A DNA stretch of 49,690 nucleotides. Source: JBGSKY01 sp041740995 (lineage in GTDB: Bacteria > Planctomycetota > Planctomycetia > Pirellulales > Pirellulaceae). The stretch lies in the NCBI GenBank assembly GCA_041740995.1, contig JBGSKY010000294.1, forward strand, positions 1-49,690, given 5' to 3'. The notes under the pieces were generated by a model. That model worked only from the letters and a program-made list of their open reading frames with translations. It had not been told where the DNA came from and did no database searches. This document shows, in pieces, positions 42,041-49,690 of this stretch. The position numbers were made by a program, and so were the translations under genes. Each line of letters starts with the position of its first letter. Position 1 is the first letter of the stretch.

Positions 42041-45000
42041 TCAGCGTGGCCTTCGATCAGGTCGTCGACTTTTGCGGTACCATCCAACGTAATCAAATAG
42101 GCGTTCAAGTCACGAAGTTCGCGTGGCGTCATGGACTTCATTAAATCCACTGGCATTGAGGAAAGTCCGTCTTTCTGGCCAATGACATCGTCTTGGTCAA
42201 CGCTGATGATCTTGCCTTCGGCATCCATTAATTCGATGACTTCATCAGTCTCCTTGCGGACAATCCCGGAATAGACTTTGCCGTCTTCGGTTTGCACAAT
42301 AATCGACTTGAAATTTTCAGCGATCTTTGCGTTTGGCGCCACGATAGATTCAAGCAAATATTCCGGCGAACGAGTGGTTGCAATGGTCGTAAGATTAGGC
42401 CCGACTTCGCCACCTTTAGCGCCGACTTTGTGGCAACGAACGCAGGACAGCTGCGTTCGTTCAAAAAATAGCTTTCGTCCAGCGTCGGCATCACCACCTA
42501 GTTCGCTGTCAGCGTAATACGCTAACGGATCAGAGACGTCCTTGCCTTGCCTAGCAGCATCGATTTCGTCGATCAAAGCAGCAATTGCTGGATTCGTTTT
42601 CTGTTTGCCGGCTTCATACAAATTTAAACGGATTTCTTTAGCGACCTTGCCATCGACGTAGGCTTTCAGCCGACTTGCAATAACGGCATCGGCGACTTCT
42701 GACTTCGATTGCCCGAGCAAATCCCAAGCGATCTGGCGCTCGGGAATCGATGGGCTGGACGTCGCTTTGGTTAGCGGACGAAGCGCTTTGACGGGATCCG
42801 CTTTGGCTAATTCTTTTAGGGCAAAAACGCGAACCAGTGGGTCAGCATCGGACACCAACAGGTCGAGCAATTCAGCGGAATCTGCGACCTCAGATCGCAG
42901 CAGTCCGTTAATCGCGATGACGCGCTGGCTGCTATCGGCGTTTGGATCAGCTAGAAGTTTTCGAAAGAGGCTTTCAACCGACTTGATCCCGAAATCGGAT
43001 GCAACTTTTAATGCGCGATTGGAAATTGCAGTGTCCATCGCCATCAATCGATCGAGCCTGGATTCGATCGCTTGTGAAGCTGGTTTGCCGTCGCGATCAG
43101 GCAGCGGATCGTAACGATTCATGATCCAATCGGTGACACCCGGCGTTGCCCACTTGGCGATCATGTCGAGTGCTTCCAATCGCGATTCAGTTTTCAAGTC
43201 GTCGCGAGTTGCGATTTCAGCGATGCGTTCGGCAGCGGTTGCGCTTCCGTCGCGATAATTTGCATTGAGAACTCGACGAACGAGTGCTGGATCGGCGTTG
43301 GCCTTCAATTCCAATTCCGCGATTGCAGGCAGGTGATAACGCAGAATCTCTTGATCGTGAATCGCTCGGACGGCTTCTAGAACTACTCGCTGGGAGTCAT
43401 CGCGAAGGAAGTCAACGACCCTTGCGTCATCGCGTTTTCGAAGCGCGACAACAGCAGCCAATCGGACGTACTGCGAATCATGATTTGTCAATGCGACCAC
43501 ACGATGCATGTCCGGTTGTCCAACCAAAGCCATGATGCCAGCATGTTGCAAAATCGGATCTTTGGCGGCATTTGCAGCCAGCATCATGCAAACGACGTCT
43601 ACACAATCGGTCAACTGCAGACGTCCAGCGGCAATTGCGGCCGCGGCGGCAACGCGTGGCTTGTCGCTTCCGATGGCTTCATTGATGGTGGGACCAATAG
43701 ACACGTTTCGCGACTCACCAAGGATCGTAATCGCAGCGACTGCGATTTCTGGATTTTGATCCCGCACAAGTTTGAGAAGTTCGTTGGTTAATTGGTCATT
43801 GAAACCAGTTTTTCGAGCGATTTGCCCGATACCCCAAACGGAATGTAATCGTGCCATCGGATCGTTTTCATAGTTCTCGGCGACAGCAGACAACTCATTC
43901 GTGGCCGTTCTCGCCGCCAACTCAAATTGCGATTCCAAACGGACGCGTCGATCAACATGATGCAACAAGTCGATCAAATCCTTGCTGGCGAAATTTTTCC
44001 AATCGCTGGCTAGCAAGCGTTTTACTTCCAAAGCTTTTTCACTCGCCAGTTGATCGGGATTAAAGAAACGATAGATTCGCCCCTTACCCAATCCATCCCA
44101 GCCGTTGACCCAATCCGAAACATACAGCGAGCCGTCCGGACCATAATCCGCGTCCGTCGCCAACATGCTCCAAATCGGCTGTGCGTCGCTTTCGATTTTG
44201 AAGAATGCTCCGTCAGCGGCATTTCGAATCAAGCGAATACCGCTGTTGGAAGGCTGACCGCGGAAGTCGACTAACAAGAAAGCGTTCCGAAATTGTTCGG
44301 TCAGCCCAGTACCTGGATCAAAAGTTAAACCGGAAGGTCCGTCGGAAATGTTTGCAATCGGAGGCACCGTATAAGTTGGAGTTGCATCGTTGTACGGATA
44401 CCAAATGTTCTCGCGATTGAAGGGTCCTCGGTCGGGCAAATATTGGTAGCTCATTCGCCAGCCCGAATCGCCGCCAGGAACGACGTAGACCCAGCGAGCT
44501 TTGTCACCGCTGTCGGAATTGTTGTCGCCAGTGAACAAGTTGCCGTAGTTGTCGAACGCTAGTTCTTGAGGGTTTCGCATTCCGGTCGCGACGACTTCTA
44601 AATTCGAACCGTCAAGTTCACAGCGAAAAACCGCACCGCTTTCCGGGTTAGCCAGTAAGCCGTTGGCCGTTTGGATGTAATAGCCGCGGTCGCCGATCGA
44701 AAAATAAAGTCGTCCATCCGGTCCCACGATCAGCCCGTGCATATCATGGCCACGGAAAGCAACTCGCACGCCGTAGCCGTAATGCAAACTCGTTCGCACG
44801 TCGGCCACGCCGTCGCCGTCCTCGTCGTCAAGTTTCCACAGGTGTGGGATGTTGGTGTAGTAAGCGGTATTGCCGCGCACCAAAACCCCAGCTCCAGTTC
44901 CGTCTTCGATGTTGTTAAAGTGTTCTGCAAAGACAATCGACTCATCGACTTTGCCGTCTTGATCTTTGTCTAACAGTAATCGAATTCGATCATCTTGCTC

Positions 45001-45426
45001 GACATACTTCGCTGCGTCTTCACCGAGCAATTTTTGGTGGTACGCGATCCGATCAGCGACCGTCCTGGCAGCTAGGTCTGCATGTAACCAAGCTTCGTCG
45101 TGCTTGCGGTTGTCGGTTACGCCGTTGTTTTGGCGAAACGATTCGGCTACAAAAACTCGCCCGCGGTTATCGATCGTAAAGACAACTGGATTGGCGACAT
45201 CTGGCTCAGCGGCAAAGACTTCGCATTTCAAGTCGGCTGGTTTAGTGAAGGTACCGATCTGATCGTCAGCTTCTTTTGATGCTTCGACAATGTCGGGTGT
45301 CTTTGGCAAAGGGGTCCGTTCCAAGTCGGCAGCGTGCGATTGGAATGCCATGACCGAAGCTAACGTCAAAGTCAGCGTACAATTTATCGCGTAGAGAGTA
45401 CGCGGTGAGGTTTGATGGCGCATCAA
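42037..45426 (-). CDS. PVC-type heme-binding protein with dehydrogenase-like beta-propeller and HEAT repeats
   Basis: An 1129-residue exported protein of a type greatly expanded in planctomycetes. Signal peptide at 1-32 (ending QSHA). The N-terminal half is a membrane-bound-dehydrogenase/beta-propeller domain (RIDDRIRLL-like EQDDRIRLLLDKDQDGKVD, GLIVGPDGRLYFSIGDRGY, GMRNPQELAFDNYGNLFTGDNN, YGPDGSLYVSDWVNGWDG). A HEAT-repeat region follows (for example LHSVWGIGQIARKTGF, AAAAIAAGRLQ). The C-terminal cytochrome c-like domain holds CVRCH (995-999) and later SMPVDLMKSMTPRELRDLNAYL with a Met ligand. It likely oxidises sugars or other substrates and passes electrons to heme. It is the first gene of a two-gene unit. 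Confidence 0.92.
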   Translation of the reverse strand: MMRHQTSPRTLYAINCTLTLTLASVMAFQSHAADLERTPLPKTPDIVEASKEADDQIGTFTKPADLKCEVFAAEPDVANPVVFTIDNRGRVFVAESFRQNNGVTDNRKHDEAWLHADLAARTVADRIAYHQKLLGEDAAKYVEQDDRIRLLLDKDQDGKVDESIVFAEHFNNIEDGTGAGVLVRGNTAYYTNIPHLWKLDDEDGDGVADVRTSLHYGYGVRVAFRGHDMHGLIVGPDGRLYFSIGDRGYYIQTANGLLANPESGAVFRCELDGSNLEVVATGMRNPQELAFDNYGNLFTGDNNSDSGDKARWVYVVPGGDSGWRMSYQYLPDRGPFNRENIWYPYNDATPTYTVPPIANISDGPSGLTFDPGTGLTEQFRNAFLLVDFRGQPSNSGIRLIRNAADGAFFKIESDAQPIWSMLATDADYGPDGSLYVSDWVNGWDGLGKGRIYRFFNPDQLASEKALEVKRLLASDWKNFASKDLIDLLHHVDRRVRLESQFELAARTATNELSAVAENYENDPMARLHSVWGIGQIARKTGFNDQLTNELLKLVRDQNPEIAVAAITILGESRNVSIGPTINEAIGSDKPRVAAAAAIAAGRLQLTDCVDVVCMMLAANAAKDPILQHAGIMALVGQPDMHRVVALTNHDSQYVRLAAVVALRKRDDARVVDFLRDDSQRVVLEAVRAIHDQEILRYHLPAIAELELKANADPALVRRVLNANYRDGSATAAERIAEIATRDDLKTESRLEALDMIAKWATPGVTDWIMNRYDPLPDRDGKPASQAIESRLDRLMAMDTAISNRALKVASDFGIKSVESLFRKLLADPNADSSQRVIAINGLLRSEVADSAELLDLLVSDADPLVRVFALKELAKADPVKALRPLTKATSSPSIPERQIAWDLLGQSKSEVADAVIASRLKAYVDGKVAKEIRLNLYEAGKQKTNPAIAALIDEIDAARQGKDVSDPLAYYADSELGGDADAGRKLFFERTQLSCVRCHKVGAKGGEVGPNLTTIATTRSPEYLLESIVAPNAKIAENFKSIIVQTEDGKVYSGIVRKETDEVIELMDAEGKIISVDQDDVIGQKDGLSSMPVDLMKSMTPRELRDLNAYLITLDGTAKVDDLIEGHAE

Positions 45427-45562
45427 ATAATCCAGAAAGCGGTTCGAGCTTGAAAGTTTTCGTAGCCCTATATCTTAGTTGCTAGAGCAAGAACCGCCAA
45501 TCGTTAAGCCATCTCAACTGGCTTCGCCATTTTGCAATTTCGTTTAGCGAGTTCCGACCCTT

Positions 45563-46594
45563 TCACGCAGACTTTCGCGGACCGAATTTGTCAAGTGCAA
45601 GTCCGGCGGCACCTAAATAACCTGCATCACCGCCTAGAGCGGCAAATTTTATGTCAGTCCCGTCGGCGATGTTTGGAAACGTCCGCTGACGCATTCCAGC
45701 GCGAATATGCTGCAAAAATCGACGGCCGACGGAGCAATTGTGGCCACCGAAAGTCATCGCTCCACCAATGACCACCAATCCTGGGTCAAGTGTGTGGACG
45801 ATCGATGTAATGCCAATTGCCAGGTAATCCGCCGTTTCGTCGATTAATGTCAGCGCGAGCGGATCGTCCAGCTTGGCCGCCTCGTAGATCGATTTTCCAG
45901 TGATTTCGTCATCCAAATCCGAGATTATACTCTCCTGGCCGGCCGCAATACGTTCGCCAGCGATTTCCGTCACCGAGCTTGCACTGGCGTACGCCTCCAG
46001 ATGTCCGCGACCACCACCCCAAACACACAACCGCGCGTTTGGACGCCCATCAACAATAATATGACCGCATTCCCCACAGCTTGAATTGGCCCCAACAAGC
46101 ATCCGATCGTCCATAATAATGCCGCCCCCGACACCGGTTCCCAAGGTCAGCATGACCATGTTATGGTGCTCGCGACCGCTGCCAAGCCAAAACTCGCCCC
46201 ACGATGCAGCGTTCGCGTCGTTGGCGTATGCAACTGGTAGGCCGCTTATCTCGTTCAGGCATCCAACGATTGGGAAGTTGTGCCAGTGTGGATGATTCGG
46301 CGGTTGAATAAGCATTCCGGTTGGAATGTCTTGCGGACCAGGAGTGCCAAGCCCTATCGCGACAATATCATCACGTTTCAGGCCCAAATTGGCGAGCAGT
46401 CCATCCATCGCGGCCACGCTGGATTGCATCGCAGCGGTAGGGCCGTCTGGCTCCTTGGTCGGAATTTCAACGAAAGCTAAAGTTTGACCGATCGAATCGA
46501 CCAGACCAATTTTGATGGTGGTCCCGCCAACGTCAAAACCGGCGAAAAAAGGCCGCTCAGCTTTGGCGACTGCGACGATAGCTTGCTTGGTCAA
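45563..46594 (-). CDS. ROK family sugar kinase (glucokinase-like)
   Basis: A 343-residue ROK protein. ATP site DVGGTTIKIG (21-30), catalytic Asp in ANDANAASWGE (D126), LTLGTGVGGGI and the GH...HLEAYAS segment that forms the ROK zinc region. The zinc site is changed: the usual C-x-C-G-x-x-x-C becomes C190-V-W-G-G-G-R-G-H198, so only one cysteine is kept and His replaces another. No DNA-binding domain at the N-terminus, so it is a kinase rather than a repressor. Start is unclear: TTG 46594 gives a sensible N-terminus, while the frame runs to TTG 46642. It stands alone, 136 bases downstream of the heme protein gene start and divergent from metG. Confidence 0.87.
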   Translation of the reverse strand: MTKQAIVAVAKAERPFFAGFDVGGTTIKIGLVDSIGQTLAFVEIPTKEPDGPTAAMQSSVAAMDGLLANLGLKRDDIVAIGLGTPGPQDIPTGMLIQPPNHPHWHNFPIVGCLNEISGLPVAYANDANAASWGEFWLGSGREHHNMVMLTLGTGVGGGIIMDDRMLVGANSSCGECGHIIVDGRPNARLCVWGGGRGHLEAYASASSVTEIAGERIAAGQESIISDLDDEITGKSIYEAAKLDDPLALTLIDETADYLAIGITSIVHTLDPGLVVIGGAMTFGGHNCSVGRRFLQHIRAGMRQRTFPNIADGTDIKFAALGGDAGYLGAAGLALDKFGPRKSA

Positions 46595-46901
46595 AATTAT
46601 TGATCCATTAAGAAGTAGGCGGTTTCGATTTCGATGCCGCAAGTATAAAGAATATGGCTGAACATAAAAGTTCTTTCAATCATCCATTGAAGATAGTCGC
46701 AAATCGGCCCATAGCGAAATTCGCCACGACTTCCGTTAGCCTTAGCAGTTTTAGATACACCGAAACTCTTGGCCGGCTTCGCTACGCTTGCGAGAAGCCC
46801 GCTCGGCCAGTTTCGTGAAATTAGCGTCGTCACTGAATCTGGAAATCTGTTATTCTATCAGCCCATTTCACGCCCTAGTTTGCATTCCACTTTGACTTCG
46901 C
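46595..46901. promoter_or_regulatory. Divergent region between the ROK kinase and metG
   Basis: About 300 bases without a gene. It must hold the metG promoter and possibly that of the kinase, but no boxes are certain. It contains a long hairpin at 46761-46815 described separately. Confidence 0.5.
46761..46815. repeat. Long palindromic repeat related to the other TAGC-type elements
   Basis: CGAAACT (46761-46767) pairs with AGTTTCG (46809-46815), GGCCG (46771-46775) with CGGCC (46804-46808), and GCTTC (46776-46780) with GAAGC (46794-46798), leaving a loop with GCTACGCTTGCGA. The outer arms match the copy near 3416-3435. No T-run on either side. Confidence 0.65.
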
Positions 46902-48974
46902 ATGACGCAACGTAGAATCCTTGTAACAGCCGCTTTGCCCTACGCCAATGGTCCAATTCACATTGGGCATTTGGTGGAATACATTCAAACTGACATCTGG
47001 GTCCGTTTCCAGCGGTTGTACGGCAACAGGGCGATATTCGTTTGTGCTGACGACACGCACGGGACAGCAATCATGATTCGCGCTCGTCGCGAAGGGATCG
47101 CGGAAACGGAATTGATCGCGAGGATGCAAGCCGAGCACGAACGCGATTTCGCGGGCTTTGATATTCAATTTGATAATTACGGCAGCACCAATAGCGACGA
47201 AAACCGCGAGTTGTGCGGCCAATTCTGGACAGCGCTCCGCCAATCAGGACTGATCGTTGAACGGAGCATCAGTCAGCTGTACGATGCAGTTGCTGGAACA
47301 TTTTTGGCCGACCGTTTTGTCAAAGGAACCTGTCCATCGTGCAGCAGCCCTGATCAATACGGCGATAACTGCGACAAATGCAGTGCGACCTACGCGCCGA
47401 CCGATTTGGTGAACCCCAAAAGTACGCTTTCGGACAGCACGCCGGAAGTGCGTGAGGCGTTGCACCTCTTCGTCGAGCTTGAAAAGCTGCACGATTTCCT
47501 AGAAACGTGGGCGACCGGTAGTGGTGCTCTCCAAAGCGAGATCGCAAACTATCTGAAAGGGCATTTTCTTGGCAATCCGCTGCGGGACTGGGATATTTCG
47601 CGACCGGCACCTTATTTTGGTTTCGAGATTCCCGACTCGCCGGGAAATTACTGGTACGTTTGGTTCGACGCACCCATTGGTTACATTGCATCGACCGCCC
47701 AGTGGTGCAAGCTGCACGGTGAGCGGTTAGCCGATTGGTGGCAAAACGATGAGACGGAAATTCATCACTTCATCGGCAAAGACATTACATATTTCCACAC
47801 GCTGTTCTGGCCAGGAATGCTCAAGACCGCCGGTTTCAATTTGCCAAAGCGGATTCACATTCACGGATTCTTGACCGTCGGCGGCGAGAAGATGTCCAAA
47901 AGCAAAGGGACGCTGGTTCAGGCTGCGACGTTTTTACGACACATCGATCCGGGCTTCCTGCGATACTTCTACGCCAGCAAGCTGGGACCACGGCTGGACG
48001 ATTTAGATTTAAATTTGGACGAGTTTGTGGCTCGCGTTAATTCGGATTTGGTTGGAAAAGTCGTCAACTTAGCCAGTCGAACGGCTCGCTTTGTCGAACC
48101 GCTCGGTCTAGCGGCGACATATCCACACGATGGCGGACTGTTTGCCGCCGCGGCGCGAGCTGGTGAGCCGATCGCTGCTGCATACGAAGCCAATGATTAT
48201 TCGCGAGCAATGCGATTAATTATGGAGCTGGCTGATAACGCCAATGCCTTCGTCGAAAACGCGGCGCCGTGGACGCTGAAGAAAGATCCTTCGCAGCAAG
48301 ATCGATTACAGCAGGTTTGCACCATTGTGCTCAACTTGTTCCGTCAGGTTTGCATTTACCTTGCACCGGTTTTGCCGAGGCTAGCGAAACAGTGCAGCGA
48401 GCTTTTGGGCGAAGCGATCACTTCGTGGGAGCAAAGCCAAACGCCGCTCGTCAATAAGCCGGTGGCGAAATTCCAACACATGTTACAACGTTTACAAATT
48501 GAGGATGTTCAGAAGATGATCGACGAGAGTAAAGCCGAAGCTGAAAAGGAAGCCGTCGCGACCGCTGCCAGCAGCGCAGTTGTAGAAGCTGCAGCGAATG
48601 TGATTGCCGACACCGATGCGGCCTTGATTGCCGAGCCGATTGCGGCGGAATGCAGCATTGATGATTTCGCAAAAGTCGATTTACGAGTTGCTCGAATCAT
48701 CGCGGCTGAACATGTACCGGAGGCTAGGAAGCTGCTGAAATTAACGCTGTCGTTAGGCGGCGAGAACACCAGGACGGTTTTTGCAGGAATCAAAGCGGCT
48801 TATGAACCCGAAAAGCTTGTTGGTCGATTAGTAGTCATGGTGGCTAATCTTGCGCCACGACAGATGAAGTTTGGCTTGAGCGAAGGCATGGTCGCTGCGG
48901 CAGGGGCCGGCGGCGCAGAAGTCTTTTTGCTTAGCCCAGATTCAGGCGCGGTCCCAGGGCATCGCGTGCATTGA
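46902..48974 (+). CDS. metG: Methionyl-tRNA synthetase
   Basis: A 690-residue class I synthetase charging tRNA-Met. Motifs: HIGH (20-23, in GPIHIGHLVEY), zinc knuckles C144/C147 and C157/C160 (CPSC, CDKC), WYVWFDAPIGY and KMSKSKGT (330-337). The C-terminal 100 residues form an EMAPII-like tRNA-binding domain (DFAKVDLRVARIIAAEHVPEARKLLKL... RQMKFGLSEGMVAAA), which is a common extension. An Ala-rich linker (about 545-585) joins it to the anticodon domain. ATG 46902 starts directly at the first strand. sucA follows after 229 bases. Confidence 0.96.
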   Translation: MTQRRILVTAALPYANGPIHIGHLVEYIQTDIWVRFQRLYGNRAIFVCADDTHGTAIMIRARREGIAETELIARMQAEHERDFAGFDIQFDNYGSTNSDENRELCGQFWTALRQSGLIVERSISQLYDAVAGTFLADRFVKGTCPSCSSPDQYGDNCDKCSATYAPTDLVNPKSTLSDSTPEVREALHLFVELEKLHDFLETWATGSGALQSEIANYLKGHFLGNPLRDWDISRPAPYFGFEIPDSPGNYWYVWFDAPIGYIASTAQWCKLHGERLADWWQNDETEIHHFIGKDITYFHTLFWPGMLKTAGFNLPKRIHIHGFLTVGGEKMSKSKGTLVQAATFLRHIDPGFLRYFYASKLGPRLDDLDLNLDEFVARVNSDLVGKVVNLASRTARFVEPLGLAATYPHDGGLFAAAARAGEPIAAAYEANDYSRAMRLIMELADNANAFVENAAPWTLKKDPSQQDRLQQVCTIVLNLFRQVCIYLAPVLPRLAKQCSELLGEAITSWEQSQTPLVNKPVAKFQHMLQRLQIEDVQKMIDESKAEAEKEAVATAASSAVVEAAANVIADTDAALIAEPIAAECSIDDFAKVDLRVARIIAAEHVPEARKLLKLTLSLGGENTRTVFAGIKAAYEPEKLVGRLVVMVANLAPRQMKFGLSEGMVAAAGAGGAEVFLLSPDSGAVPGHRVH

Positions 48975-48982
48975 GTTTTATG

Positions 48983-49064
48983 AACTCGAAACCTACTCGT
49001 TGGCCAAGCTTTAGCTTTGGGCAACTTTCCTTGAAATTCGAGTTGGGTTTTGATTTCGAGTAGG
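48983..49064. repeat. Interleaved inverted repeats between metG and sucA
   Basis: AACTCGAA (48983-48990) is complementary to TTCGAGTT (49037-49044), and CCTACTCG (48992-48999) to CGAGTAGG (49057-49064). The arms interleave, so the two stems cannot form as a simple nested structure; they are either alternative folds or a pseudoknot. This lies about 140-220 bases upstream of the sucA start. Confidence 0.55.
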
Positions 49065-49203
49065 CCCGAATTTGGTCGCTCGCTATACTAGAATCTTTGC
49101 GGTAGTGTTTGGACCCGACTCGCTGGCCGAGTCAAGCAATCTGGCGGCTTTGATTTTTTGCTATTTTTCGCGGTGCCGCACGCCTTTATCGCGACTGAAT
49201 TAA

Positions 49204-49690
49204 ATGAACAGTTATTCTCTGGGCTACATCGATGATTTGTATGTTCAGTACATCGAAAATCCTGAAAGTGTTTCAGAAAACTGGCGGAAGTATTTCGAAG
49301 ACTTCTCTCTAGCCGCTCAACGCCAGACCGCTGGTTCGGCAGTCGTCGATCCGGTCCCGACTAACGAAAATGAAGACGCGTTGTTGTGGCTGGCGCGGAT
49401 GCAGGAACGCGTTGATCAATTGGTCCGCGAGTATCGCGTTCGCGGGCATTTGCTCGCCCGAGTTGATCCCCTGGATTTGCGTCGCGCTGGACAGACTCAA
49501 ATTGATGCTTTGTCGTACGGGTTGACCGAAGAAGACCTCAATCGTCCGTTCGCCGCTCCAACTGCCGAATACACCAACGGTCGGACAGTTGGCGATATTC
49601 TGCAAAAGCTGCGAAATACCTATTGCCGCAGTATCGGGGCCCAGTTCACTCACATCGACGATCGAGGCGTGAGGGATTGGTTGCAACGAC
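49204..49690 (+). CDS. sucA: 2-oxoglutarate dehydrogenase E1 component, N-terminal part (continues past window)
   Basis: 162 codons from ATG 49204 to the window edge with no stop. The N-terminus SYSLGYIDDLYVQYIENPESVSENWRKYFEDF is the 2-oxoglutarate dehydrogenase N-terminal domain; MQERVDQLVREYRVRGHLLARVDPL and GLTEEDLNRPF follow in the usual order. E1 is the thiamine-diphosphate enzyme that decarboxylates 2-oxoglutarate in the TCA cycle. The catalytic domain lies beyond the window. The start at ATG 49204 fits the family; no strong ribosome binding site precedes it. Confidence 0.95.
   Translation, partial: MNSYSLGYIDDLYVQYIENPESVSENWRKYFEDFSLAAQRQTAGSAVVDPVPTNENEDALLWLARMQERVDQLVREYRVRGHLLARVDPLDLRRAGQTQIDALSYGLTEEDLNRPFAAPTAEYTNGRTVGDILQKLRNTYCRSIGAQFTHIDDRGVRDWLQR

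Overview
The window reads as the chromosome of a planctomycete, most likely of the Pirellulaceae/Pirellulales. The case rests on family content: a large PVC-type heme-binding dehydrogenase with HEAT repeats and CxxCH, a protein resembling planctomycete DUF1598, a membrane Ser/Thr kinase with an anti-sigma-like zinc finger next to an ECF sigma factor, MoxR/DUF58/DUF4129 gene sets, many secreted proteins of unknown function, and frequent GTG/TTG starts. Base composition looks close to 50% GC. I see no IS element, prophage, CRISPR array or rRNA. There is one tRNA, tRNA-Ala(GGC).

Layout. 1-5.9 kb: a receptor-type Ser/Thr kinase with extracytoplasmic HEAT-like and EF-hand modules (3' end outside the window), a divergent ECF sigma factor, then a YeiH-type transporter coupled to a tiny membrane protein. 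5.9-14 kb: secreted esterase, DUF427 protein, orphan TreZ, a glycosyltransferase, a NifS/IscS-like cysteine desulfurase, a LOG-family protein and a type II glutamine synthetase with a strong terminator. 14.4-20.6 kb: a four-gene minus-strand operon (DUF58, DUF4129-DUF4350 fusion, MoxR ATPase, second DUF58). 20.8-22.6 kb: purE-purK. 22.6-25.2 kb: canonical pilT followed by a GspE/PilB-like protein whose Walker motifs have decayed. 25.4-27.4 kb: SixA-like phosphatase, secreted aldose epimerase, tRNA-Ala. 27.9-30.9 kb: secreted EF-hand protein, ApbE-DUF2271 fusion and PepSY-type membrane protein. 31.3-34.9 kb: gltX, an unknown 440-residue protein, and an overlapping alpha/beta-hydrolase-like protein without its nucleophile. 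35.2-39 kb: surE, two GT4-type proteins (one without the usual acidic motif) and hpt. 39.2-45.4 kb: DUF1598-like protein, a secreted EEP-family hydrolase and the 1129-residue heme-binding protein that overlaps it. 45.6-49.7 kb: ROK kinase, metG and the start of sucA.

Most genes are housekeeping: purine synthesis and salvage (purE, purK, hpt), aminoacylation (gltX, metG), nitrogen assimilation (type II GS), sulfur transfer, TCA cycle. Less understood: (i) the kinase/sigma pair with a calcium-binding-like sensor; (ii) the MoxR operon with a fused partner; (iii) three degenerate enzyme-like proteins (pseudo-ATPase, pseudo-hydrolase, atypical glycosyltransferase), each kept as an intact ORF beside canonical genes; (iv) the ApbE-DUF2271/PepSY redox locus with no visible flavinylation target. 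Several intergenic regions carry short palindromes of one loose family (TAGC...GCTA ends). Function calls come from reading translations and motifs; no database search was possible.
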